Origin: Halocynthiibacter styelae
Lineage (GTDB): Bacteria; Pseudomonadota; Alphaproteobacteria; Rhodobacterales; Rhodobacteraceae
Direction: 5' to 3'
Assembly (NCBI RefSeq): GCF_016123485.1
Contig: NZ_JADCKQ010000005.1
Location: forward strand, 1 to 64,000
Length of the DNA: 64,000 bases
In this document: in pieces, positions 1 to 7,299 of the stretch
Numbering within the stretch: position 1 is the first letter of the stretch
Layout: each line of letters begins with the position of its first letter
Translations under genes and position numbers: made by a program
The notes under the pieces: generated by a model
The model's input: the letters and a program-made list of their open reading frames with translations, nothing else
Told to the model about the DNA's origin: nothing
Databases searched by the model: none

Positions 1-80
1 ATTCTTATCTTCACTTCAGTGCCTTGCGACCCATCCGCTGCCCCAGTAGTGCGTCTCGTTTCCGTGTCGCCCTGCCGGTG
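1..80 (-). other. probable rRNA operon leader (5' part, runs off window)
   Basis: Read on the minus strand, the sequence after the promoter at 87-115 is a GC-rich non-coding stretch that resembles the 5' leader of Rhodobacteraceae rRNA operons (an ACGAGACGCACTA-like segment). It continues past base 1, so the 16S gene itself is not in the window. The assignment rests on the promoter architecture, the absence of a credible ORF and remembered similarity to rrn leaders. It could be the leader of another strongly expressed RNA. Confidence 0.45.
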
Positions 81-86
81 AAGTGG

Positions 87-115
87 GTTCTAGGGTTATA
101 CGCCAACACCCGCAA
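87..115 (-). promoter_or_regulatory. putative strong promoter (rrn-type) reading leftwards
   Basis: On the minus strand there is a -35 box TTGCGG (110-115), a 17-base spacer and a -10 box TAGAAC (87-92). Just upstream (about 116-185) the DNA is rich in A and T tracts, as expected for an UP element. This is the architecture of alphaproteobacterial rRNA promoters. The start point would lie near 80. The sequence match is direct; the link to an rRNA operon is inferred. Confidence 0.5.
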
Positions 116-119
116 CCCC

Positions 120-836
120 TTTTTACAAAAACATCAAACTTTTTTGGAAAAACCCAAAAACCCCTTATTTATATACACCAGACGAAACGAAACACATGTT
201 TCGCCGCATTGCAGCGCAACTTTCATACCTAACAGAAACTACAGCTCATCCGAGTCACCCAAAGCCCCACACATCATCACACCGCAAATCACCCGAGTCA
301 CACCAGAATCCAAATCACCCCGCAAAGATTCCCCCGAAAAAACCTCCCGATTCACAAAATGAATCACCCGGTGAATCGCAAAAACTCTCAAATCAAATGA
401 AAACACCGAATAATACCGCAGGATATGGAGGCATCACCAGAAAACCCGGAATCAACCCGAATCCAGATACACAAACAACCATAACAATGGTGAAGGTTGT
501 GAAGAGTACGCCAGACATGCCGGCCAAATGATTACACATCCACACAGAGCGCCGCGAAGTCTTTCTGATTTCACTTTCAGGGGCGATGCTGATGGAGGCG
601 ATGAAAGAGAGGAGGAGGATTACGCTTGATGCTCTATATAAGAGACGTTCACATCCACACCCTGCAAGGCAAACTGGCCCCTTCACTGACCACCGCACAG
701 CTTGCCGCCACAAATGACGTCACTCTATTCAGTCATTATATAGACTCGCACGAGCCTTCTGATCTGTGCAGCATCACTAAGACACCTATATGCATGCGCT
801 CTACTTCAACGCCCGCAAGACTTGCATCTTTCAACA
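120..836. other. intergenic region, no supported gene
   Basis: Short ORFs exist on both strands but have atypical composition, no plausible ribosome-binding sites and no recognisable protein features. The AT-rich segment 120-185 probably serves the leftward promoter. The GANTC cluster occupies 252-463. From about 540 to 830 I see nothing that I can assign. Confidence 0.5.
252..463. repeat. phased cluster of GANTC sites with RTCACCCG-like repeats
   Basis: Nine GANTC sites begin at 252, 295, 306, 327, 349, 361, 373, 449 and 459. Fewer than one is expected by chance in 212 bases. Most intervals are close to whole helical turns (43, 11, 21, 22, 12, 12, 76, 10). Several sites overlap copies of a short RTCACCCG-like motif. 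The plus strand here is strikingly rich in A and C. GANTC is the recognition site of the alphaproteobacterial cell-cycle methylase CcrM. No gene is supported in this stretch. Confidence 0.7.
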
Positions 837-870
837 AAAAACCCGCCAGATTAACTGGCGGGTTTTTTTG
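837..870. terminator. bidirectional rho-independent terminator
   Basis: The arms AACCCGCCAG and CTGGCGGGTT flank a five-base loop, with an A tract before and a T tract after. The hairpin can therefore terminate in both directions. It lies just downstream of the leftward gene ending at 892. Confidence 0.85.
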
Positions 871-891
871 ATCTGATAAACCGGGGAAGGC

Positions 892-1353
892 TCAGCTGTT
901 GTGGCTTTCTTCTTCCAGGTGCAGTTTCATATCCATCAGCACATGTTGCAGCGCGAGGGTTTCACGCAACAGGCGCTTGGCTTCGTTCACGGTGATAATG
1001 CCGTCTTCAATAGACTGGTTATATTCGCTCATCAGCATGGCAAAACGCTGCGCCAGAGCAACCACATCTGCATTCACCCCACCTTCACGGGAATTCTTGC
1101 GTTCCTGATCATAAGACATGGTAATGCCACGCAGCTCTGCGAGGGCGCCGGTCACATGTGGGTATCGGGAGGCTTCCTCAAGCGAGGCAACTGCATCAAT
1201 CGGCATAAAGCGATCTGCGTGCTCTTCGCTGTCAGAATAATAGCGGCCAAGTGTTGCTTTGGATTTACCTGTCAGCGTGCAGGCGGCTTCGATCCCGACG
1301 TCCTTTACCAGAGCTTCGGTATGTTTCTTAAGATAGCTGCCCATGCCGCCCAT
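892..1353 (-). CDS. CII-like small DNA-binding protein (hypothetical)
   Basis: This is a 153-residue protein. Residues 20-60 have the look of a helix-turn-helix (a TGKSKATLGRYY segment followed by FMPIDAVASLEEA), similar to phage CII-like regulatory proteins seen in Rhodobacterales. Residues 85-150 are predicted helical and charged (SIEDGIITVNEAKRLLRETL), probably for oligomerisation. There is no signal peptide or membrane segment. The start ATG is chosen because it gives the full HTH; a second ATG follows at residue 4. It is monocistronic with a terminator immediately downstream. The DNA-binding role is inferred from fold-like features only, and its target is unknown. Confidence 0.7.
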   Translation of the reverse strand: MGGMGSYLKKHTEALVKDVGIEAACTLTGKSKATLGRYYSDSEEHADRFMPIDAVASLEEASRYPHVTGALAELRGITMSYDQERKNSREGGVNADVVALAQRFAMLMSEYNQSIEDGIITVNEAKRLLRETLALQHVLMDMKLHLEEESHNS

Positions 1354-1783
1354 TTGTATGACCCTTCAATAACCGATCCGCCCTCAGAAAATCACAGAGG
1401 GGAATTGCCCGTGTTCTTTCCCATTAATTCATAGCCCGCCATTTGTCATTCATAAAGCGTTCAGGCGCATACCTGAAGTTAACAAGTATCCGGTGTCCCC
1501 AGCGCCGGTTTGGTGAGGATCTGATGTGCTTTCGCCTGCGGGAGCGAAGCCGGTTCGCCGGCTCCGGTGCAACGGATCCAAAAAGGAAGAAGGTGTAGGG
1601 AGGTCGATCATCCCCAGACGTCAATTTTCAGACGTCTTTCGGGTTCCTGTTTTCCGGTGAACGTTGCCTGTATTTTCAGGGCAGCGTTCACTTTCTTTTC
1701 TGTTTGTCACAGCAACAGATCCTCACCGCCCTATCTGACGCAAGCGGGTTGCATTCCCCGTCGTTGAAACGGATAAAACGGCC
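1354..1783. other. 430-base intergenic region with UUCG hairpin
   Basis: No gene is supported here. Promoters for the leftward CII-like gene and the rightward tdk must lie in it. Bases 1548-1563 form a perfect AGCCGG-TTCG-CCGGCT hairpin. The overlapping segment 1544-1550 (GCGAAGC) can alternatively pair with GCTTTCGC at 1528-1535. A GACGTC motif occurs twice around 1617 and 1632. A transcribed leader or small RNA is possible but not shown. Confidence 0.4.
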
Positions 1784-2362
1784 ATGGCCAAGCTTTACTT
1801 TCAATACTCCACCATGAATGCAGGTAAGTCGACTGTACTTCTGCAGGCGTCCCACAACTATATTGAACGCGGGATGCAGACCTATCTGATCACCGCACAA
1901 CTGGACAACCGCGCGGGTGATGCGCGAATCGCATCCCGAATCGGGATTGGTGCGGATGCCGATGTCTTTGCCCCTGGCGATGACATGTTTGCAAAGATCG
2001 AAGCCCGCCTGAAAGATGCCCCCTGCGCCTGTGTGTTTATTGATGAAGCCCAGTTCCTGACCAAAGATCAGGTCTGGCAGCTGGCGCAAGTCGTGGATGA
2101 TCTGAAAGTGCCTGTCATGTGTTACGGGCTGCGTGTTGATTTCCGGGGGGAACTGTTTCCGGGATCTGCCGCGCTGCTTGCCCTGGCCGATGAGATGCGC
2201 GAAGTGCGCACGATCTGTCACTGCGGTAAGAAGGCCAGCATGGTGATGCGCATGGGTCCGGATGGCAAAGCCCTGAAAGACGGCGCCCAGGTGCAAATCG
2301 GCGGCAATGAGACCTATGTGTCTGTCTGCCGCCGCCACTGGCGTGAGGCTGTTGAGAGGTAA
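1784..2362 (+). CDS. tdk: thymidine kinase (type II)
   Basis: It phosphorylates thymidine to dTMP with ATP in the cytoplasmic pyrimidine salvage pathway. The 192-residue protein has the family's P-loop near its start (STMNAGKST), the Walker B-like VFIDEAQF around residue 87 with the catalytic Glu, the lasso-region YGLRVDFRGELFPGS segment and a zinc-binding set near the C-terminus (ICHCGKKA followed by VSVCRRHW). Length matches the family. The ATG follows a weak purine-rich stretch. Function is well supported by motifs. Confidence 0.96.
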   Translation: MAKLYFQYSTMNAGKSTVLLQASHNYIERGMQTYLITAQLDNRAGDARIASRIGIGADADVFAPGDDMFAKIEARLKDAPCACVFIDEAQFLTKDQVWQLAQVVDDLKVPVMCYGLRVDFRGELFPGSAALLALADEMREVRTICHCGKKASMVMRMGPDGKALKDGAQVQIGGNETYVSVCRRHWREAVER

Positions 2363-2413
2363 TGACCGCTTTGTCCGGGGCAGAAAAAACACCTTAAGAC
2401 TTCTTTACTCTTC

Positions 2414-2428
2414 TTAACTTTGTTTTAA
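2414..2428. promoter_or_regulatory. candidate CtrA binding site (TTAA-N7-TTAA)
   Basis: The sequence TTAACTTTGTTTTAAC matches the CtrA consensus TTAA-N7-TTAA exactly. Further TTAA motifs lie at 2394 and 2435. The site is about 105 bases upstream of the MipA/OmpV gene start. The match is seen directly; binding is inferred. Confidence 0.5.
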
Positions 2429-2532
2429 CACAAGTTAACCCGCAGACCTTTTATAGCCGGATAACACTCCCTGCCACGGACAGCCTGATCTCAGGCAGGC
2501 GTTATTTACAGGCAATAAAAGGAATTCCGAAC

Positions 2533-3351
2533 GTGGGCATCACAGAAAATCTACGCAACGGTTCAGCAGCCGCTATAATCGTTACCGGCATGGTATTCAC
2601 CTCCGCCAACGCTGAAGACAACAGCGGCTGGGACATCACTATTGGTGCAGGAGGTTTTGTTTCCCCGGAATACCTCGGGTCAGATGAAACAGAAACCCAG
2701 GCTGTCCCCATGCTGGCAATTGAGTGGAATGACACTTTCTTCTTTGGACCGGGCGGGCTTGAATACAAGTTCCTGAATCGGGGCGATCTGAGCTTCAGCG
2801 CCTCTCTGGGTTATGATGGCGGGCGCAAAGAAAGTGACAGCACCTATCTGACAGGGCTTGGCGATATCGACAACGGCGCAGTTCTGGGGTTTGGCCTGGA
2901 GTATGAAGTCGGGCCGATTGCACCCTATCTTGAACTCAACAAATACCAGTCCGGGACCGAAGGTGTCACTGTTCAGGTTGGTGTCCAGGGCATGCTGCCG
3001 CTGGCCGTTCTGACAGGAAACGCGCGACCCGGCGATATGGAAGAGAACGACAGGCCGGGCGTTGCACTGCTGGCTGACCTTTCTGCCACCTGGGCGAATG
3101 ATGATTACAACCAGGGCTACTTTGGGGTCAGTGCAGCGCAAGCCAGCGCTTCGGGCTTGTCGCAATATTCTGCGGGCGCAGGTGTGAACACTGTTGACCT
3201 TGAGCTTGGCGTTATTGTGCCCCTGGGCGACCACTGGTCACTGAATGGCCTGGCATCTTATACAAAAATTATCGGAGATGCCGCCGACAGCCCGATTGTG
3301 AAAGACGACGACCAGTTCTCTGTCGGCGCATTTGTCGCTTACACTTTCTAA
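2533..3351 (+). CDS. MipA/OmpV family outer membrane protein
   Basis: A 272-residue protein with an N-terminal export signal (residues 1-27, ending near SANAED) followed by alternating amphipathic strands and a terminal aromatic residue (VAYTF), typical of outer membrane beta barrels. The opening WDITIGAGGFVSPEYLGSD and the GPGGLEYKF segment are characteristic of the MipA/OmpV family, whose founding member interacts with the murein hydrolase MltA. The start is GTG at 2533, placed behind an AAAGGAA ribosome-binding site. It is monocistronic, with a terminator after it and a CtrA-like site upstream. The exact ligand or partner is unknown. Confidence 0.88.
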   Translation: MGITENLRNGSAAAIIVTGMVFTSANAEDNSGWDITIGAGGFVSPEYLGSDETETQAVPMLAIEWNDTFFFGPGGLEYKFLNRGDLSFSASLGYDGGRKESDSTYLTGLGDIDNGAVLGFGLEYEVGPIAPYLELNKYQSGTEGVTVQVGVQGMLPLAVLTGNARPGDMEENDRPGVALLADLSATWANDDYNQGYFGVSAAQASASGLSQYSAGAGVNTVDLELGVIVPLGDHWSLNGLASYTKIIGDAADSPIVKDDDQFSVGAFVAYTF

Positions 3352-3363
3352 CCGCGACGGACG

Positions 3364-3393
3364 GGAAAGGCCGGGAGAACGCCCGGCCTTTCC
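3364..3393. terminator. terminator hairpin between convergent genes
   Basis: A perfect 12-bp stem (GGAAAGGCCGGG / CCCGGCCTTTCC) with a six-base loop lies between the MipA gene and the convergent dehydrogenase. No long T tract follows it, so it may act mainly as a transcript-end hairpin. Confidence 0.65.
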
Positions 3394-3396
3394 ATA

Positions 3397-4356
3397 TCAG
3401 CTCACGATATTGCCCGGGGCTTTTCCATCGAAAAACGCCGCAAGATTGTCCAACGCCATCAGCCCCATATCGGTGCGCACTTCCTCTGCGGCGGTTCCCA
3501 GATGGGGGAGCAAAGTGACATTATCGAGTGCACGCAAAGCTTCGGGCACCTCGGGTTCATGTTCATAGACATCCAGCCCTGCGCCGCCGATTTGCCCGGT
3601 TTGCAGCGCCGCGATCAGGGCCGCTTCATCAACCACATCCCCTCGTGAGATATTGATCAGATGGGCGTGGCTTTGCATTGCGCCCAGCGCCCCTGCATTA
3701 ATCATGTGATGGGTGGCCGGGCTGCCGGGCACCGCAACAACAACGATATCCGCCGCCGCCATGACTTCGGCGATGGAAACAAGCTGGCCGGAGGGCACTT
3801 CGGCATCTGCAACCTGTGAGCGGTTATAAAAGACAACATCCATGCCAAAGCCGTAATGTGCCCGTTTCGCAATCGCTTTGCCGATGCGGCCCATGCCGAT
3901 GACGCCCAGGATTTTACCGGACATATGAAGCCCCAGCATCTGGGTCGGGTGCCAGCCCTGCCAGTTACCGGAACGCACCAGACGTTCACCTTCCGCAGCA
4001 CGACGTGCAGACATCAGCATCAGGGTCAGAGCAATATCAGCGGTGGCATCAGTTACGGCACCCGGCGTATTCGTGACGGTCAGGCCCGCTGCCTTCGCAG
4101 CCGCCACATCAATATGGTTATAGCCCACACCAAAATTCGCGAGGATCCTGGCCCGGGGTGCACCCGCTTTTGCAAAAATATCAGCGCTAAAGAGATCGCC
4201 CAGGGTTGGCAGGACAGCATCATAGTTTTGCAGCGCCTCAACCATCTCCGCCTCATCCATCGGCAGGGTGTTTTCACGCAGGGTCACGTCAAAATGTTGA
4301 CGCGCGACTGCAACAACTGCCAGGGGCAGCGGGCGGGAAATCAGGAGTTTTTCCAT
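3397..4356 (-). CDS. D-2-hydroxyacid dehydrogenase (glyoxylate/hydroxypyruvate reductase-like)
   Basis: A 319-residue NAD(P)-dependent dehydrogenase of the D-isomer-specific 2-hydroxyacid family. The Rossmann motif GVIGMGRIGKAIAKRA is around residues 150-165. The catalytic triad is visible as Arg in NISRGDVVDE, Glu in DVYEHEPEV and His in LLPHLGTA. It would reduce glyoxylate, hydroxypyruvate or another 2-oxoacid in the cytoplasm; the substrate cannot be decided from sequence. Its start touches the stop of the upstream CsaA-like gene (shared base 4356), so proC, csaA and this gene form one leftward operon. Confidence 0.92.
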   Translation of the reverse strand: MEKLLISRPLPLAVVAVARQHFDVTLRENTLPMDEAEMVEALQNYDAVLPTLGDLFSADIFAKAGAPRARILANFGVGYNHIDVAAAKAAGLTVTNTPGAVTDATADIALTLMLMSARRAAEGERLVRSGNWQGWHPTQMLGLHMSGKILGVIGMGRIGKAIAKRAHYGFGMDVVFYNRSQVADAEVPSGQLVSIAEVMAAADIVVVAVPGSPATHHMINAGALGAMQSHAHLINISRGDVVDEAALIAALQTGQIGGAGLDVYEHEPEVPEALRALDNVTLLPHLGTAAEEVRTDMGLMALDNLAAFFDGKAPGNIVS

Positions 4357-4694
4357 CAGTGCAGCTTTCCGCCATTGGGCACATTCTGATCCGGCACGGC
4401 CAGGACAACGCCGCCTTCCTCATCGGTGAAACCGACAATCAGGCATTCCGACATAAACCGGCCAATCTGACGGCGTGGGAAGTTCACGACACCCATAACC
4501 TGTTTCCCCACCAGCGTTTCTGGATCATAATGCGCGGTGATCTGGGCAGAGCTTTTCTTTTCGCCAATCTCAGGCCCGAAATCGACCCAGAGCTTGATCG
4601 CAGGTTTGCGGGCTTCGGGATAAGGTTCGGCGCGGATCACAGTGCCAACGCGGATATCAACCTTCAGGAAATCATCATAGGTGATCTCCCTCAT
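4356..4694 (-). CDS. CsaA-like tRNA-binding domain protein
   Basis: A 112-residue single OB-fold protein. The opening FLKVDIRVGTV and the VVNFPRRQIG and MSECLIVGF segments match the CsaA/EMAP-II tRNA-binding domain, also found at the C-terminus of methionyl-tRNA synthetases. CsaA proteins form dimers and have been reported to have chaperone and export-related activity. It overlaps proC by four bases (ATGA type) and the dehydrogenase by one base, so the three are translationally coupled. Domain identity is firm; the cellular role in this organism is not. Confidence 0.9.
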   Translation of the reverse strand: MREITYDDFLKVDIRVGTVIRAEPYPEARKPAIKLWVDFGPEIGEKKSSAQITAHYDPETLVGKQVMGVVNFPRRQIGRFMSECLIVGFTDEEGGVVLAVPDQNVPNGGKLH

Positions 4695-5500
4695 GCGCCC
4701 AGCTCCTTTGATCGTTTGGTCGCCGCATCAACCGCGTCGCGCATCAGCACTGGAAAACCGCGTGTGTCATCCATCAGAACCTCAAGCGCGGCCTGTGTTG
4801 TGCCATTGGGTGATGTCACATTGATGCGCAGTTGCGTTGGTGTTTCAGCGGAATCCTCGGCCAGCTGCCCTGCCCCGCCGACGGTAGCTTTTGCCAGCGC
4901 CATGGACAGTTCAGGTGACAACCCCTGTGCCTCGCCTGCCGCGGCCATAGCCTCGATCAGGTGGAACACATAAGCAGGGCCGGACCCAGACATGGCGGTG
5001 ACCGCATCCATCTGCCCTTCATTGTCCAGGCGAACTGTCTGACCGATTGCAGACAACAGATTTTCCGCCAGTTGCAATCCGGCCTCATCAATATGGCTGT
5101 TTCCGATCAGCCCGGTGATGCCCCGGCCAATCGCGGCAGGGGTATTAGGGATCGACCGGATCACCGGTGTCTGCGCGCCAAGCACATTTTCATAATGTGC
5201 AATGGTCGTACCCGCCGCGACGGACAGGAAGATCGTGTCACCATTGCCATAGGTTTTCAGAACCGGCAGGGCTTCTTCCATCATCTGGGGTTTGACCGCG
5301 ACCAGAACCAGTGCGGGGCTTTCCGGCAGGGCTTCATTCAGATGCACGCCCTGCGCCTTCAGCCAGTCAGACGGAAACGGATCTTTGACCCAGACGGAAG
5401 CCGCTGGCAGCCCCTGTTTCAGCCAGCCTTCCAGCATGGCAGACCCCATCTTGCCGCATCCAAGCAGCACCAGACCACGTGATTTGATTGTATCGAACAT
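4691..5500 (-). CDS. proC: pyrroline-5-carboxylate reductase
   Basis: It catalyses the last step of proline synthesis, reducing 1-pyrroline-5-carboxylate with NAD(P)H. The 269-residue protein starts with the dinucleotide-binding GCGKMGSAMLEGW. It has VAVKPQMM, the SVAAGTTI segment, VIRSIPNTPAAIGRG and, near residue 165-180, the strongly conserved AMSGSGPAYVFHLIEAM. The C-terminal LRINVTSPNGTTQAAL is the family signature. Length is normal. It is the first gene of the proC-csaA-dehydrogenase operon. Confidence 0.97.
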   Translation of the reverse strand: MFDTIKSRGLVLLGCGKMGSAMLEGWLKQGLPAASVWVKDPFPSDWLKAQGVHLNEALPESPALVLVAVKPQMMEEALPVLKTYGNGDTIFLSVAAGTTIAHYENVLGAQTPVIRSIPNTPAAIGRGITGLIGNSHIDEAGLQLAENLLSAIGQTVRLDNEGQMDAVTAMSGSGPAYVFHLIEAMAAAGEAQGLSPELSMALAKATVGGAGQLAEDSAETPTQLRINVTSPNGTTQAALEVLMDDTRGFPVLMRDAVDAATKRSKELGA

Positions 5501-5543
5501 ATCGCCCCCTCATCCGGACGATTCACGCCCGCTTTGGGAAAGC

Positions 5544-6044
5544 TTAAGCCCGCCCCCAGGCCTCTGCAATGGCGGTTTTTACGGCAGCTTCCGGTGTGTG
5601 ATCTGCCCAGGCCACAAGCTGGAACGCCGGATAGAAACGTTCTGCTGTCAGAACAGCCGCATCAATCATCGCATTGATCTGTTCAATTGAGGCCACCTGC
5701 CCGCCGGTCAGCACCAGGCCATAGCGATACACCATCAGTTGCTGCGCGCTCCACCAGGTGAAGCTGCCCGCCCAGATCATATCATTCACATGGTTCAGAA
5801 CCTCAAAGAGTTCGCCCATGCGATCATGGGGTGGTTCCATTTCAAAGCTGGAAATCAGACGCAGGCATTCATCCTGATGCGACCAGGCAAGCGTGATGGA
5901 ATAGCTGCGCCATTGCCCTTCAACCACCATGGAAATCTGATCTTCACCGACGCGGTCAAAATCCCAGTGGTGATGTTCGGCCAGGGTTTCAACGATGTCG
6001 ATCGGATGCGGATCTTCCGCCAGATATGATTCTGTGAATGACAT
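5544..6044 (-). CDS. YbjN domain-containing protein
   Basis: A 166-residue cytoplasmic protein with the alphaproteobacterial YbjN layout: an N-terminal DIVETLAEHHHWDFDRVGEDQI strand-helix unit, a central LISSFEMEPP and an NHVNDMIWAGSFTWW segment, and a helical C-terminus. The fold resembles type III secretion chaperones. E. coli YbjN affects motility and stress, but the biochemical role is unknown. It sits upstream of proC in the same direction, 43 bases away, and could be cotranscribed. Confidence 0.85.
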   Translation of the reverse strand: MSFTESYLAEDPHPIDIVETLAEHHHWDFDRVGEDQISMVVEGQWRSYSITLAWSHQDECLRLISSFEMEPPHDRMGELFEVLNHVNDMIWAGSFTWWSAQQLMVYRYGLVLTGGQVASIEQINAMIDAAVLTAERFYPAFQLVAWADHTPEAAVKTAIAEAWGRA

Positions 6045-6375
6045 GCCCGGGCCTCTTCGCTTGCGCGGGGAAAGGCAGCCGCCCCACGTGAGTTCCGTTC
6101 AGCCCCTTTTGGCGGGACCACTATAAAATGGGGACCAGCAGTGGCACCCTACGAAATATGGTGGCGCGGGTATATAAAACTGTAAAGGATAAATTTGCTC
6201 TTATCCCCAGGAGATGGTGTTTCTGAACCAATTACCCCCAGGATAGGGTAGTTTTCCACAGGGCAGCGTGGATTTCTTAAGGTTTTGTTAGGAAAACAAG
6301 CCGGTTTTCAGATCACAAACAAAAACTGCCGGGACATTGCCCGGCAGCATAGCAGTAAGATTCTTACGGATCAGA
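6045..6375. other. intergenic region with DnaA-box-like motifs and terminator
   Basis: No gene is supported. It contains the promoter side of the YbjN gene, an AT-rich stretch (about 6168-6200), three same-orientation DnaA-box-like nonamers (TTATCCCCA at 6201, TTACCCCCA at 6232, TTTTCCACA at 6252) and the terminator of the stress-protein gene. Only the third nonamer fits the relaxed consensus TTWTNCACA. Confidence 0.4.
6318..6347 (-). terminator. rho-independent terminator of the universal stress protein gene
   Basis: On the minus strand CTGCCGGG and CCCGGCAG form a perfect 8-bp stem followed by TTTTTGTTTG. It lies about 30 bases downstream of the stop codon at 6376. Confidence 0.85.
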
Positions 6376-6786
6376 TCAGACGCGCATCACATGCACCGCA
6401 CAACCGGCATGGCGCACAACACGTGCCGCCGTGGATCCCAGAAAGAAATCCTTCATCCCTGGTTTATGGGACGCCATAACAATGCAATCCGTACCATGTG
6501 TGCGGGCATATTCTGTAATTTCGCCCCCTGCGGACGGGCTTTTCAGCAAAACCGGCGTCACATCATCGTGCCCCTGCACACGCTCTGACAGTTCTGCCAT
6601 CGCTTTTTCACGGGCTTTCTTTTCAGCATCATCTTCAAGAAACGCCATCACGGAACTGTTCGGGGGTTCATACACGTGAACGGCGGTGATCGTACCACCA
6701 TCCGTCAGCAGAACCCGCGCAGCCGCCAGAGCTTTCTCACTGATGCCATGTTCCAGGGAAAGAGCGACGATGATATTCGTATACAT
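6376..6786 (-). CDS. universal stress protein (UspA family)
   Basis: A 136-residue UspA-domain protein. It opens with the beta strand YTNIIVALSLEHG, contains AVHVYEPP and LLKSPSAGGEI, and ends with the ATP-binding loop region CIVMASHKPGMKDFFLGSTAARVVRH, which has the family G-2x-G-9x-G(S/T) pattern in slightly altered form. The start at 6786 follows a GAGGA sequence and gives the standard domain length; an upstream start would add 19 non-conserved residues. The role is presumably stress or energy-limitation signalling in the cytoplasm. Confidence 0.92.
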   Translation of the reverse strand: MYTNIIVALSLEHGISEKALAAARVLLTDGGTITAVHVYEPPNSSVMAFLEDDAEKKAREKAMAELSERVQGHDDVTPVLLKSPSAGGEITEYARTHGTDCIVMASHKPGMKDFFLGSTAARVVRHAGCAVHVMRV

Positions 6787-6959
6787 AAATCTGTCCTCAT
6801 TTGCAGGTGCCGGATCGGAAGCGAACACGGCTGTCAAATACAAGGTTAACGCGGGGGCTGTGTAATCTCAACCGGTGAGGTTCGCGCCTGTGAACCCCAT
6901 TTCATTTTTCATCTGCCTCTGGCACACTTACGCCAAACATAGTCAGCGGAGAACATATT

Positions 6960-7274
6960 TTGATTATGCCGCAATTCAGAGCCAAATGGGATTTCCATTA
7001 CAGAAACGACCGATCTGCAACCAGACAATTCGGATTTCCCGAAAGTGGGATTCGCAACGTGCCCATGGTGATTGACGGGCTACATGGAGACCTGAACACA
7101 GTCAGATTAGTTGCGACCCCAAACTGTATCTTAGAAAAGAACACAACTATAGAACTTGATTGCGAACCCATTTCCTTTGAGCATTTGAAATCGCACATCC
7201 AACCGGGTACTCGCATCTCGCTCCGGGATGGCGAAATCTACGCTGATGGGAAGGTCATCAGCATTTACCAATGA
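6960..7274 (+). CDS. small hypothetical protein
   Basis: A 104-residue protein that I do not recognise. The TTG at 6960 is eight bases after GGAG; an ATG at 6966 is the alternative. Residues 36-70 (VIDGLHGDLNTVRLVATPNC) and 70-104 (a strand-rich tail with GTRISLRDGEIYADGKVISI) suggest a small beta-rich domain, vaguely like the barrel domains of translation factors. There is no signal peptide. Codon usage and base composition are more AT-rich than in the neighbours, which may indicate transfer. It stands alone on the plus strand, convergent with ubiK. Confidence 0.55.
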   Translation: MIMPQFRAKWDFHYRNDRSATRQFGFPESGIRNVPMVIDGLHGDLNTVRLVATPNCILEKNTTIELDCEPISFEHLKSHIQPGTRISLRDGEIYADGKVISIYQ

Positions 7275-7299
7275 ACTGAATGAACCAACCGGACAGAGT

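Noticed and set aside
24-531. Short plus-strand ORFs in the left-edge region
   Set aside because: They have A/C-rich, repetitive products and no credible ribosome-binding sites.
6168-6260. Chromosome replication origin
   Set aside because: Only one of three nonamers fits the DnaA consensus well and no origin-linked genes (hemE, parAB, dnaA, gidA) are near.
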